From Actinomyces oris (GTDB lineage Bacteria; Actinomycetota; Actinomycetes; Actinomycetales; Actinomycetaceae): DNA of 64,000 bases. The stretch lies in assembly GCF_001553935.1 (NCBI RefSeq), contig NZ_CP014232.1, forward strand, positions 372,001 to 436,000, given 5' to 3'. The notes under the pieces were generated by a model that saw nothing but the letters and a program-made list of their open reading frames with translations, was not told the origin of the DNA and ran no database searches. Each line of letters starts with the position of its first letter. Within the stretch, counting starts at the first letter, position 1. The position numbers and the translations under genes were made by a program. Below are positions 26,419 through 35,084 of the stretch, piece by piece.

Positions 26419-27140
26419 GTCCATCCGCCCCCTCCGGGTCAGGCACCGAGAGCTCGTCGAGCGACCTCAGGCCGATCACGGTGATGATCGTCGATGACCA
26501 GCGAGCCACCCGCATGGGCCTGTCCCTCATCATCAACCGGGCCGACGACCTGCAGGTCACGGCCGAGGCCGTCCACGGCCAGGACGCCCTCGACCAGCTC
26601 GCCGCCCTGCTTGAGGAGCGCCGGCCGCTTCCCGACGTCGTCCTCATGGACGTGCGCATGCCGGTACTCAACGGGATCGATGCCACGGCCCGCATCTCCC
26701 AGCTCTACCCCTCAATCCGGGTCCTGGTGCTGACCACCTACGACCAGGACGAGTTCGCCTTCGGGGCGCTGTCGGCCGGCGCCTCAGGGTTCCTGCTCAA
26801 AGACACCCGCACAGCCGACCTCCACCAGGCGCTGCGGGCGGTCAGCTCCGGGGACGCGATCCTCACTCCGCGCATCACCCGCGAGCTGCTCAACCGGCAC
26901 ATGCTCAGCCCCGTGGCCTCACCCCGTCAGCGCGCGGCACGCCAGCGCCTCGACAATCTCAGCCCCCGCGAGCGCGAGGTGGCCGACCTGGTAGCCCAGG
27001 GGCTGACGAACGCGGAGATCGCTCAGCGCCTCGTCCTGGCCCCGGACTCGGTCAAGAAGAACGTCACCCGGATCCTGACCAAGCTGGACCTGCGCGACCG
27101 GGTCCAGCTCGTCATCCTCATGCGCGACGCCCAGTCCTGA
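26415..27140 (+). CDS. NarL/FixJ-family response regulator
   Basis: 241 residues from a GTG at 26415 overlapping the kinase stop. Receiver domain (about 20-145) with acidic pair Asp27-Asp28, phosphorylation site Asp79 (VVLMDVRMP) and Lys129. LuxR-type helix-turn-helix (about 175-235) with LSPREREVADLVAQGLTNAEIA. It probably regulates the ABC operon in response to a peptide or envelope stress (inference from operon structure). It converges on gtrA with a 17-base gap. Confidence 0.92.
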   Translation: MSPSAPSGSGTESSSSDLRPITVMIVDDQRATRMGLSLIINRADDLQVTAEAVHGQDALDQLAALLEERRPLPDVVLMDVRMPVLNGIDATARISQLYPSIRVLVLTTYDQDEFAFGALSAGASGFLLKDTRTADLHQALRAVSSGDAILTPRITRELLNRHMLSPVASPRQRAARQRLDNLSPREREVADLVAQGLTNAEIAQRLVLAPDSVKKNVTRILTKLDLRDRVQLVILMRDAQS

Positions 27141-27157
27141 GCCTCCGCCCCGTCCCC

Positions 27158-27640
27158 TCAGGCCGCGGTGGCCAGGGCCGGGGCCGGGACCGGCTGCTGC
27201 GCCGGGACGCGATAGACGAGGCGGGACTGGGCCAGGTAATTGACGATGAAGAGCGTGGAGTCCACCAGCACCTTGGCCAGCCACAGGGGCGCGCCGGCGC
27301 CGGTGAGGACCGCGATGCCGGTGTAGGACGTCACCGTGACCCCGCCCTGGACCGCCGTGTAGCCGCCGGCCGAGCGCCAGAAGGTCTCCGGGCCCGCCCC
27401 GAACAGGCGCCGGTTGAGCAGGAAGCCCAGGGTGCAGGAGACGATCCGCGCTCCGACGACGGCGTAGAGGACCGAGTCGGTCAGCGAGTTGAGGATGAGG
27501 ACCAGCGCGTAGTCGACGCTCCAGCCGGTGAAGGACACGGCAGCGAAGAGAACGACCGTGGGGATGCGGCGGCGCAGCCCGGCCATGCGGTTCAGGATCG
27601 TCGGGCGGGAAGCGGGGAGGGCGGGGCTCGTCGTCGTCAT
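27158..27640 (-). CDS. GtrA-like membrane protein
   Basis: 160 residues, four membrane helices (about 30-50, 58-80, 95-115, 122-142). Family features are FAAVSFTGWSVDYALVLIL in helix 1 and FLLNRRLFG after helix 2. GtrA proteins are thought to move or present polyprenyl-linked sugars at the membrane for cell-surface glycosylation. No glycosyltransferase is adjacent, so its substrate is unknown. The C-terminal tail is Pro/Ala-rich. Confidence 0.82.
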   Translation of the reverse strand: MTTTSPALPASRPTILNRMAGLRRRIPTVVLFAAVSFTGWSVDYALVLILNSLTDSVLYAVVGARIVSCTLGFLLNRRLFGAGPETFWRSAGGYTAVQGGVTVTSYTGIAVLTGAGAPLWLAKVLVDSTLFIVNYLAQSRLVYRVPAQQPVPAPALATAA

Positions 27641-27749
27641 GGCAGTAAGCCTCGCGGGAGGCCTTATGCCACGTGTTTGACGGACCTGTGCCGTTTCTGT
27701 GAGAGGCGGTCACCAGGCCCTGCAGGCTATGGGCCCCGTTCCTCCGCCC

Positions 27750-28316
27750 TCAGAACAGGGCGTCGGCCTGCGGCGCGGCGGGGGCGCTCGACGACGTCGC
27801 ACCAGGCGCCGGCTGCGCCTCCCGATTCCCCGGTGCCCGACCGCCCCGGGTCCAGCCCGGCCCCGCGGGCACCGGGCGGCCCTGCTGGAAGGCGGTGGCA
27901 GCGCCGCGGGCCCGGGAGTCGGCGGCCTCGTTCATGGGGTGGCCGACGTGCCCGCGCACCCACTCGAAGCGCACGGTGCGGCCCGCGAGCGCGGCGTCGA
28001 GGTCCTTGACGAGGTCGGCGTTGAGGACGGGCTTGCCGTCGGCCTTGCGCCAGCCGCGCTTCTTCCAGCCGTGGCGCCACTTGGTCAGGGAGTTGATGAC
28101 GTACTGGGAGTCGCACTGGATGAGGAGCTCCTCGCCGGCGAGCCCGGCGGCCTCGGTGGCCCGCAGGAGCTCCAGGACGGCGGTGAGCTCGCCGCGGTTG
28201 TTGGTCGAGCTCTCCCAGCCTCCAGCGGCCCAGCAGTCATCGTCCACGTACCAGGCCCAGCCGGCCGGTCCCGGGTTGCCCAGGGAGGAGCCGTCGGCAG
28301 CAGCAGTCAGCGTCAT
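27750..28316 (-). CDS. rnhA: Ribonuclease HI
   Basis: 188 residues from the ATG at 28316. A TAGAGT hexamer ends seven bases upstream, which suggests a leaderless mRNA. GTGs at 28325 and 28334 are less likely starts. Degrades RNA in RNA-DNA hybrids. Catalytic acids are Asp8 (AAADGSSLGNPG), Glu43 (NRGELTAV), Asp69 (QCDSQYVI) and Asp133 (NEAADSRA), with His123 in the flexible loop VRGHVGHPMNE. After about residue 145 there is a Pro/Ala/Gly-rich tail of some 40 residues that is not part of the fold. Confidence 0.92.
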   Translation of the reverse strand: MTLTAAADGSSLGNPGPAGWAWYVDDDCWAAGGWESSTNNRGELTAVLELLRATEAAGLAGEELLIQCDSQYVINSLTKWRHGWKKRGWRKADGKPVLNADLVKDLDAALAGRTVRFEWVRGHVGHPMNEAADSRARGAATAFQQGRPVPAGPGWTRGGRAPGNREAQPAPGATSSSAPAAPQADALF

Positions 28317-28546
28317 GGAGGGCACTCTACCCACCGCGGGCCCACCAGCCGGTCACCCGTCCTCGTCCGCCGTGCTCACGTCCCGGTGCGCCTGGCTGGA
28401 CACACACCCCACTCAGCGAACTCGCACGATCTTCCCTGGCGTGCAGCCAGCCGCAAAAGCCCTGCTCAGGACGGACTGTGTTAGCCTGCCGGGCGGGCAT
28501 GAACGACCCTGCCCATGTGAACACTTATCCCTTGAGAGGTACACCG

Positions 28547-30289
28547 ATGTCCTCCACGCTGAACGCTTTATCAACCTCGTCAGCGGCATCCAGCACGCTC
28601 ATCGCCGCACGCTGGTACGACTACATCCCCATCGCGATCTACTTCGCCTTCGTCATCGGTGTCGGACTCATCGCCCGCGCTAAGGCGGCCACAGCCGATG
28701 GCTTCCTCACCTCGGGCCGCTCCCTGCCGGCCTGGGTGACGGGTATCGCCTTCGTCTCGGCAAACCTCGGCGCCGTCGAGATCATGGGAATGTCGGCCAA
28801 CGGCGCCGAGTACGGCATGCCGACCTTCCACTACTTCTGGATCGGCGCGGTCCCGGCCATGATCTTCCTGGGTCTGGTCATGATGCCCTTCTACTACGGC
28901 TCCAAGGTGCGCTCGGTGCCCGAGTTCATGCTCAAGCGCTACGGCACCGCCGCGCACCTGGTCAACGCGCTCAGCTTCGCCCTGGCCCAGCTGCTCATCG
29001 CCGGCATCAACCTGTACCTGCTGGGCAAGATCATGAACTGGCTGCTGGGCTGGCCCCTGTGGGTGGGGCTCATCGTGGCAGCCGTCATCGTCTTCTCCTA
29101 CATCACCATGGGTGGGCTCTCCGCGGCGATCTACAACGAGGTCCTCCAGTTCTTCGTCATCGTGGCGGCCCTGCTGCCCCTGACCCTCATCGGCCTGCAC
29201 CGTGTGGGCGGCTGGCACGGCCTGACCAGCAAGATCACTGCCGCTGCCACGGCCGCCCACCCCGACGACGCCGGCGAGGCAGCCAAGGTCGCGGCTCAGC
29301 AGCTGCACTCCTGGCCCGGCAACTCGATCTCCGGCTTCGACTCCAACCTGCTGTCCGTCGTCGGCCTGGTCTTCGGCCTGGGCTTCGTGCTGTCCTTCGG
29401 ATACTGGACGACGAACTTCGTCGAGGTGCAGCGGGCCATGGCCTCGGACTCGATCTCCTCGGCCCAGTCGACCCCGATCATCGGCACCTTCGTCAAGATG
29501 TTCGTGCCCTTCCTCGTCATCGTCCCGGGCATGGTCGCCGGCGTCATGGTCTCGGAGATCCAACAGCTCAAGGCAGATTCCGGGGCTGGATACCAGTTCA
29601 ACGACGCGGTCCTCTACCTCATGCGCGACCTGCTGCCCAACGGTCTGCTGGGTCTGGCGATCACGGGTCTACTGGCCTCCTTCATGGCGGGCATGGCGGC
29701 GAACATCTCCGCCTTCAACACCGTGTGGGGCGTGGACATCTACCAGCACTACATCAAGAAGAACGCCGACGACGCCCACTACCTCATGGTCGGCAAGCTC
29801 TCGACCCTGACGGCCTCCGTGGTCGCGATCCTCACCGCGATCATCGCGTCGAGCTACTCCAACCTCATGGACTACCTCCAGACGCTGTTCTCGATGTTCA
29901 ACGCGCCGCTGTTCGCGACCTTCATCATCGGGATGTTCTGGAAGCGGGCCACCCCGCACGCCGGTTGGATCGGCCTCATCAGCGGAACCCTGGGCGCCCT
30001 GGGGGTCAACATCCTCATCTGGACCAAGCACCTGGTCATGCCGGGACAGGGCGGCGCCTTCCTGGCGGCGGGAGTGGCCTTCACGGTCGACGTCGTCATC
30101 ACGGTGCTGGTCTCCATGGCCACGAAGCCGAAGCCCGACTCCGAGCTCAAGGGCTTCGTCTACGCCCTGACCCCCAAGAGCGAGCGCACCGACCCGCACC
30201 TGCACGAGCTGCCCTGGTACCGCCGTCCGATCCCGCTGGGGATCATCGCCGGGGTCCTGGTCATCGCCCTCAACAGCATCTTCCACTAG
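28547..30289 (+). CDS. Sodium/solute symporter (SSS family, SglT-like)
   Basis: 580 residues from the ATG at 28547 (GAGAGG upstream); in-frame upstream codons lack a ribosome site. About 14 membrane helices of the LeuT fold. Family stretches: GFLTSGRSLPAWVTGIAFVS (helix 1 region), EYGMPTFHYFWIGA, MGGLSAAIYNEVLQFF, FVLSFGYWTTNFVEVQRAMA (Na+ site region) and ANISAFNTVWGVDIYQHYI. It resembles the galactose/glucose and inositol-type symporters. A hydrophilic insert sits at about 235-275. The small membrane protein 30 bases downstream is probably a co-expressed partner. The substrate is not determined; sugar or polyol is likely. Confidence 0.85.
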   Translation: MSSTLNALSTSSAASSTLIAARWYDYIPIAIYFAFVIGVGLIARAKAATADGFLTSGRSLPAWVTGIAFVSANLGAVEIMGMSANGAEYGMPTFHYFWIGAVPAMIFLGLVMMPFYYGSKVRSVPEFMLKRYGTAAHLVNALSFALAQLLIAGINLYLLGKIMNWLLGWPLWVGLIVAAVIVFSYITMGGLSAAIYNEVLQFFVIVAALLPLTLIGLHRVGGWHGLTSKITAAATAAHPDDAGEAAKVAAQQLHSWPGNSISGFDSNLLSVVGLVFGLGFVLSFGYWTTNFVEVQRAMASDSISSAQSTPIIGTFVKMFVPFLVIVPGMVAGVMVSEIQQLKADSGAGYQFNDAVLYLMRDLLPNGLLGLAITGLLASFMAGMAANISAFNTVWGVDIYQHYIKKNADDAHYLMVGKLSTLTASVVAILTAIIASSYSNLMDYLQTLFSMFNAPLFATFIIGMFWKRATPHAGWIGLISGTLGALGVNILIWTKHLVMPGQGGAFLAAGVAFTVDVVITVLVSMATKPKPDSELKGFVYALTPKSERTDPHLHELPWYRRPIPLGIIAGVLVIALNSIFH

Positions 30290-30319
30290 TCCGGCCCGGA
30301 CACACGAAGGAGAACACTC

Positions 30320-30550
30320 ATGAGCAATCGTTCACTCACGGACATCCGGGCGGTCATCACCGGGGCTCTGGGGCTCATCGGCCTCTACCTGGTGGTGTGC
30401 TCGGTCCTGTTCAACAGCGCCGAGGAGATGAGCAAGACCGGCGGCATCAACGCCAACCTGTGGTCGGGCCTGGGCCTGCTGGCCATCGCCGCGGGCATGG
30501 GCCTGTGGTGGTGGATCAAGCCGAATCCCTCCGGGGGCGAGCAGGGCTGA
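30320..30550 (+). CDS. Small two-helix membrane protein next to the symporter
   Basis: 76 residues with AAGGAG ribosome site. Two hydrophobic helices (about 10-30 and 47-65) joined by a short polar loop with NSAEEMSKTGGINANLW. Small partners of this kind follow SSS transporters in other actinobacteria, but I do not recognise a named family. It is probably co-transcribed with the symporter and followed by a strong terminator. Confidence 0.7.
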   Translation: MSNRSLTDIRAVITGALGLIGLYLVVCSVLFNSAEEMSKTGGINANLWSGLGLLAIAAGMGLWWWIKPNPSGGEQG

Positions 30551-30614
30551 GACTGATCGGGCCTTGCTGAGCCCGTACCAGTGAGGGCCGTTCGCCCATC
30601 ACCTACCCTCCGAT

Positions 30615-30655
30615 CGACGGTGCCGCCGCAGCCTTGCGCTGCGGCGGCACCGTCG
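30615..30655 (+). terminator. Terminator after the symporter unit
   Basis: Perfect 18-bp stem (30615-30632 with 30638-30655) and a 5-base loop CTTGC. Confidence 0.85.
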
Positions 30656-30679
30656 GCGTGGCCGCGCACGGGCTTCAGA

Positions 30680-31898
30680 CCTGAGTTGCACAGGTTGGGG
30701 TGGTTTGTGTTTCAGAGTGGGGTTTTTCGTTGGGATTGTGGGGGTGGGGTGGTCGTTCCCGGCTCACCGCAACACCTTGTACGCGTCCCTGGGCCGCTGC
30801 GTCGAGCGGGGCTACCGCCAGGCGATCTCTCAGGCCCTGTTCGAGCACGTCACCAACACCTCCGGTCTGGCCCTGTGCCTGTACGACGTCACCACCCTCT
30901 ATTTCGAGGCCGAGCGTGAGGACGACCTGCGGCGGGTCGGCTACTCCAAAGAGCGTAGGGTCGACCCCCAGATCATCGTCGGCCTGCTGGTCGACCGTCA
31001 TGGTTTTCCTCTCCAGGTCGGCTACTGGGAGGGAAACAAGGCCGAGACCACCACGATCATCCCGGTGGTGGAGGCCTTCCAGGCCGCCCACGGCATCGAG
31101 GACCTCATCATCGTCGCCGACGCCGGCATGCTGTCAGCATCGAACCTGAGTGCGTTGGATGAGGCGAGGCTGCGGTTCATTGTCGGGGCCCGCACCACCC
31201 GGGCCCCAGGCGACCTGGAGGCCCACTTCCACTGGGAAGGTGACGCCTTCACCGACGGCCAGGTCATCGACACCATCACCCCCAAGCGGGGCTCAAAGAG
31301 CGAGCGGGACAAGAGCCGCAAGGCCGAGCCGGTGTGGGACCCGCACACCCACCCGGGCTCATGGCGGGCCATCTGGGCCTACTCCAAGAAGCGCGCCGCC
31401 AGGGACAACCAGACCCTGACCGCCCAGGCCAACCGCGCCCGGGCCATCCGTCGCCGGCGAGAAGCGCCCCAAGGGCACGCGTTTTGTCACCGTCCATCAA
31501 GGCGATCAGGTCCTCGATGAGGCATCCATCACCAGGGCCCGTTCCCTGGTGGGACTCAAGGGCTACGCCACCTTTCGTTCCGTCCCGCCTGATGGGCGCC
31601 GGTGAGGTGGTCTCCTCGTATCACGAGCTGTGGCACGCCCGGGCAGTCCTTCGCCGATGAGCAAGCACGACCTGAGAGCCCGCCCCGTGTTCCACCACAC
31701 CCGCGATGCCATCGAGGCTCACCTGACCGTGGTCATGGCCTCCCTGGCCATCGCCCGACACCTCCAGGACACCACCGGGATCAGCATCAACCTCAACGGC
31801 CACCACCTCACCGCCGCCGACCCCCTGACCCCCGAAGCCGAAGAAATCCTCACCGCCCTGAGCATCCCAACAGGGCACTAAAAACTGTGCAACTCAGG
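30680..31898 (+). mobile_element. IS1634-like insertion sequence, copy 1
   Basis: 1,219 bp with perfect 14-bp terminal inverted repeats (30680-30693 and 31885-31898). The transposase is DDE-type but frameshifted and lacks its N-terminal part. Complete IS1634 elements are clearly longer, so this is probably a shortened derivative that still has both ends. Confidence 0.8.
30705..31881 (+). pseudogene. IS1634-like transposase, broken (copy 1)
   Basis: The first open frame (30705-31520) carries the first catalytic Asp in LYDVTTLYFE and the second in IIVADAGMLSASN. It lacks the 100-150 N-terminal residues usual for the family. Near 31455 the frame shifts; the continuing text (GEKRPKGTRFVTVHQGD) is in another frame. 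Another shift near 31570 leads to MGAGEVVSSYHELWHA with the catalytic Glu. A third near 31640 leads to MSKHDLRARPVFHHTRD, ending at 31881. At least three frames are needed, so no active enzyme is expected. Confidence 0.8.
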
Positions 31899-32028
31899 TT
31901 CGACTTCCCTGGGACGCACTTTATGCTGTTCACCATAACCTTGCTGACGCCCAGTAGTCGAACAGCGGATATCATCAACACCGCCCGAGAACCGCCCGCC
32001 CACGTGTCTGCCGACAGGAACACTCCTC

Positions 32029-33321
32029 ATGACCGATACCAGCGCAACCGACGCACCCCGTTCAGCTACTGCAGTACCCCCTTCTGCGACCGCGGGCCGC
32101 TTCCTGCACTCCCTGACGCCCATGCGCTCACGCGACCCGCACGAGGAGCACCGGGTGGCCACCACCCTGGAGCTCCTCTACGACCTGACCCTGGTGATCG
32201 CCTTCGGCGTCAACGGCGTCCAGATGGCGCATGCCCTGGCCTCCGGGCATGTGGCGGCGGGGCTGGCTGCCTTCGGCTTCGTCCAGTTCTGCACGATCTG
32301 GGCCTGGATGAGCTACTCCAGCTTCGCCTCCTCCTACGACACCGACGACTGGGGCGTGCGGTCGGGAGTCGCGGTCCAGATGGTGGGCATCATCATGATG
32401 ACCACGGGCATCCCCGCGCTCTACGAGGGCTTCGAGCACGGATGGCAGCTGCACTCCGGCAACATAGTGGCCGGGTACGTGGTCATGAGGGTCTCACTGG
32501 TCGCGCTGTGGCTGCGGGCCGCGCGGGCCAACCCGGACCAGGCCCGCGCCTGCCGGATCCACGCCCTGTGGATCGCACTGGCCCAGGTGCTGTGGGTCGG
32601 CACGCTCTTCGTCCACCTCAACGCCCTGTCGCTCTTCATCGTCTCGGTCCTGCTGTTCACCATGGAGTTGGCGGTGCCGATGCACCTCGTGCGCCGCTAC
32701 GACCACATGGGCTGGCACCCTCATCACCTGGCCGAGCGCTTCGGCCTGTTGACGATCATCACCCTGGGCGAGGTGCTGGTGGGAACCGCGCAGTCCGTAA
32801 CCGCTCTGTACACCGAGCACGGCTGGTCTGCCTCCACGGTCGTGGTCCTAGCCTCAGGAGTCTCGATCGCGCTAGGACTGTGGTGGGTCTACTTCGAGGT
32901 GCCCTTCGGCCAGATCCTCCATGAGCACCCGGCCAGGACCGTGACTGTGGCCTACGTCCACTTCATCCTCTTCGCCTCCCTGGCAGCGATCGGGACGGGC
33001 CTGCACGTCGCCGCCCTGCGCGAGGAAGGACACGCAGTGATCTCGTCCACCGGCGCCGTCCTGAGCGTCGCAGTACCCATGGCCGTGTTCGTCATCATCC
33101 TGTACGCACTCGTGGTCGCGGTGAACCTGCGCGCCCTGGGGCGCATCTACCAACTCATGCTGGGCCTGACCATCGCGGCCCTGGCCGGGTCGGTGCTCCT
33201 GTCCCTGGCCGGCGTCCCCTTCGCAGCCTGCCTGGCAGTCATCGTCCTGGCCCCGTGGATCAATGTGGCGGGCGTGGAGACCGTGGGGCATCACGACATG
33301 AAGGAGCGCCTGTCGGCATGA
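32029..33321 (+). CDS. Low-temperature-requirement A (LtrA) family membrane protein
   Basis: 430 residues with about 11-12 membrane helices. Family motifs: ATTLELLYDLTLVIAFGVN near residue 45 and HHLAERFGLLTIITLGEVLVG near residue 230, plus GLWWVYFEVP. LtrA was first linked to growth of Listeria in the cold; the biochemical role is unknown. Ribosome site AGGAAC. It is cargo between the two IS copies. A possible promoter TTCGAC - 17 bases - TATGCT (31899-31927) begins at the very edge of IS copy 1, so the element end may help drive it (weak). Confidence 0.83.
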   Translation: MTDTSATDAPRSATAVPPSATAGRFLHSLTPMRSRDPHEEHRVATTLELLYDLTLVIAFGVNGVQMAHALASGHVAAGLAAFGFVQFCTIWAWMSYSSFASSYDTDDWGVRSGVAVQMVGIIMMTTGIPALYEGFEHGWQLHSGNIVAGYVVMRVSLVALWLRAARANPDQARACRIHALWIALAQVLWVGTLFVHLNALSLFIVSVLLFTMELAVPMHLVRRYDHMGWHPHHLAERFGLLTIITLGEVLVGTAQSVTALYTEHGWSASTVVVLASGVSIALGLWWVYFEVPFGQILHEHPARTVTVAYVHFILFASLAAIGTGLHVAALREEGHAVISSTGAVLSVAVPMAVFVIILYALVVAVNLRALGRIYQLMLGLTIAALAGSVLLSLAGVPFAACLAVIVLAPWINVAGVETVGHHDMKERLSA

Positions 33322-33469
33322 GCAGGTTAAGCACAGCGAGCATGCTAAGCCCGGCGAGCACGGCACGAGCACAGACGGCCCCGGCGTCCTGAGCGGCAGG
33401 CCCGCCGCCGACCGCTGCCCACCACAGTCGACCACCGCCGCCCCGGAGGACCCGCAGCACTCCGCCCGA

Positions 33470-33757
33470 TCAGCGCTGCCGCCCGTCCGCACCGCCATCC
33501 GGTGGAGCATCCTCCTCGGGAGCATTGGCGGGAGGGATGAGCCCGGCTCTTCTGGATTGCTCGAGGTATTTCCGATACAGGCAGTCCAACGCCTCGGCCA
33601 TATCGACCCGGTTATCCACTTCCAGCACGGTGAGCTGCTCATTGGAAGACGGGTCGGGCACCGGCCCCACAGCGGGCGGCAGGTCAGGACGGCGCAGCCG
33701 CCTCTGCTCCGCCAGAAGGTAGGCGCACTCGACGGATGACAACGGCATGGTGTCCAT
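33470..33757 (-). CDS. C-terminal remnant of an unknown protein cut by IS copy 2
   Basis: 95 residues can be read from the ATG at 33757. The same frame stays open and protein-like for 27 more codons up to the IS border at 33839 (WKHLRPIRRYYCWLISK, then IEGFPPTPLT before the Met). This suggests the original gene began further upstream and lost its 5' part when the IS arrived. The visible part contains LSSVECAYLLAEQRRLRRPD, a helical segment around VDMAEALDCLYRKYLEQSRR and a charged Pro-rich tail. No family recognised. Probably not functional. Confidence 0.5.
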   Translation of the reverse strand: MDTMPLSSVECAYLLAEQRRLRRPDLPPAVGPVPDPSSNEQLTVLEVDNRVDMAEALDCLYRKYLEQSRRAGLIPPANAPEEDAPPDGGADGRQR

Positions 33758-33839
33758 GGTCAGCGGCGTCGGCGGGAAGCCCTCTATCTTCGAGATGAGC
33801 CAGCAGTAATAGCGGCGAATGGGCCGTAGATGCTTCCAT

Positions 33840-35057
33840 CCTGAGTTGCACGGGTTGGGGTGGTTTGTGTTTCAGGGTGGGGTTTTTCGTTGGGATTGTG
33901 GGGGTGGGGTGGTCGTTCCCGGCTCACCGCAACACCTTGTACGCGTCCCTGGGCCGCTGCGTCGAGCGGGGCTACCGCCAGGCGATCTCTCAGGCCCTGT
34001 TCGAGCACGTCACCAACACCTCCGGTCTGGCCCTGTGCCTGCAGGCGTGACCACGCTCTATTTCGAGGCCGAGCGTGAGGACGACCTGCGGCGGGTCGGC
34101 TACTCCAAAGAGCGTAGGGTCGACCCCCAGATCATCGTCGGCCTGCTGGTCGACCGCCGTGGTTTCCCCCTCCAGGTCGGCTACTGGGAGGGAAACAAGG
34201 CCGAGACCACCACGATCATCCCGGTGGTGGAGGCCTTCCAGGCCGCCCACGGCATCGAGGACCTCATCATCGTCGCCGACGCCGGCATGCTGTCAGCATC
34301 GAACCTGAGTGCGTTGGATGAGGCGAGGCTGCGGTTCATTGTCGGGGCCCGCACCACCCGGGCCCCAGGCGACCTGGAGGCCCACTTCCACTGGGAAGGT
34401 GACGCCTTCACCGACGGCCAGGTCATCGACACCATCACCCCCAAGCGGGGCTCAAAGAGCGAGCGGGACAAGAGCCGCAAGGCCGAGCCGGTGTGGGACC
34501 CGCACACCCACCCGGGCTCATGGCGGGCCATCTGGGCCTACTCCAAGAAGCGCGCCGCCAGGGACAACCAGACCCTGACCGCCCAGGCCAACCGCGCCCG
34601 GGCCATCCGTCGCCGGCGAGAAGCGCCCCAAGGGCACGCGTTTTGTCACCGTCCATCAAGGCGATCAGGTCCTCGATGAGGCATCCATCACCAGGGCCCG
34701 TTCCCTGGTGGGACTCAAGGGCTACGCCACCTTTCGTTCCGTCCCGCCTGATGGGCGCCGGTGAGGTGGTCTCCTCGTATCACGAGCTGTGGCACGCCCG
34801 GGCAGTCCTTCGCCGATGAGCAAGCACGACCTGAGAGCCCGCCCCGTGTTCCACCACACCCGCGATGCCATCGAGGCTCACCTGACCGTGGTCATGGCCT
34901 CCCTGGCCATCGCCCGACACCTCCAGGACACCACCGGGATCAGCATCAACCTCAACGGCCACCACCTCACCGCCGCCGACCCCCTGACCCCCGAAGCCGA
35001 AGAAATCCTCACCGCCCTGAGCATCCCAACAGGGCACTAAAAACTGTGCAACTCAGG
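33840..35057 (+). mobile_element. IS1634-like insertion sequence, copy 2
   Basis: 1,218 bp, nearly identical to copy 1. The left inverted repeat has one change (CACGG for CACAG); the right one is intact (35044-35057). The main difference is around 34040, where several bases change and one is lost, destroying the first catalytic Asp region. Confidence 0.8.
33865..35040 (+). pseudogene. IS1634-like transposase, broken (copy 2)
   Basis: Carries the same downstream frameshifts as copy 1 and an additional one-base loss near 34040. Here the reading frame stops after LALCLQA, and the first catalytic motif (YDVTTLYFE in copy 1) is replaced by GVTTLYFE in another frame. The shared lesions mean one copy derives from the other, or they were homogenised, after the gene had broken. 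Confidence 0.8.
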
Positions 35058-35084
35058 TCAGAAGATCCGCCTCCAGAGCACCGG

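Larger units (their letters stand above)
30680..35057. mobile_element. Composite transposon: two direct IS1634-like copies around an ltrA gene
   Basis: Two IS copies in the same orientation bound a 1.94-kb core with an ltrA-like gene and the remnant of another gene. The outermost bases are the 14-bp IS ends CCTGAGTTGCACAG (30680) and its complement (ending 35057). Directly outside them the same five bases TCAGA occur at 30675-30679 and 35058-35062. The inner IS borders lack this repeat (they abut CCAT on one side and TTCG on the other). A 5-bp target duplication at the outer ends only is what transposition of the whole 4,378-bp unit would leave. The fit is direct from the sequence; the event is inferred. 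Confidence 0.75.

Noticed and set aside
33322..33469. Short GCGAGCA-type repeats after ltrA
   Set aside because: Only a few imperfect copies in GC-rich DNA; too weak to call a repeat array.
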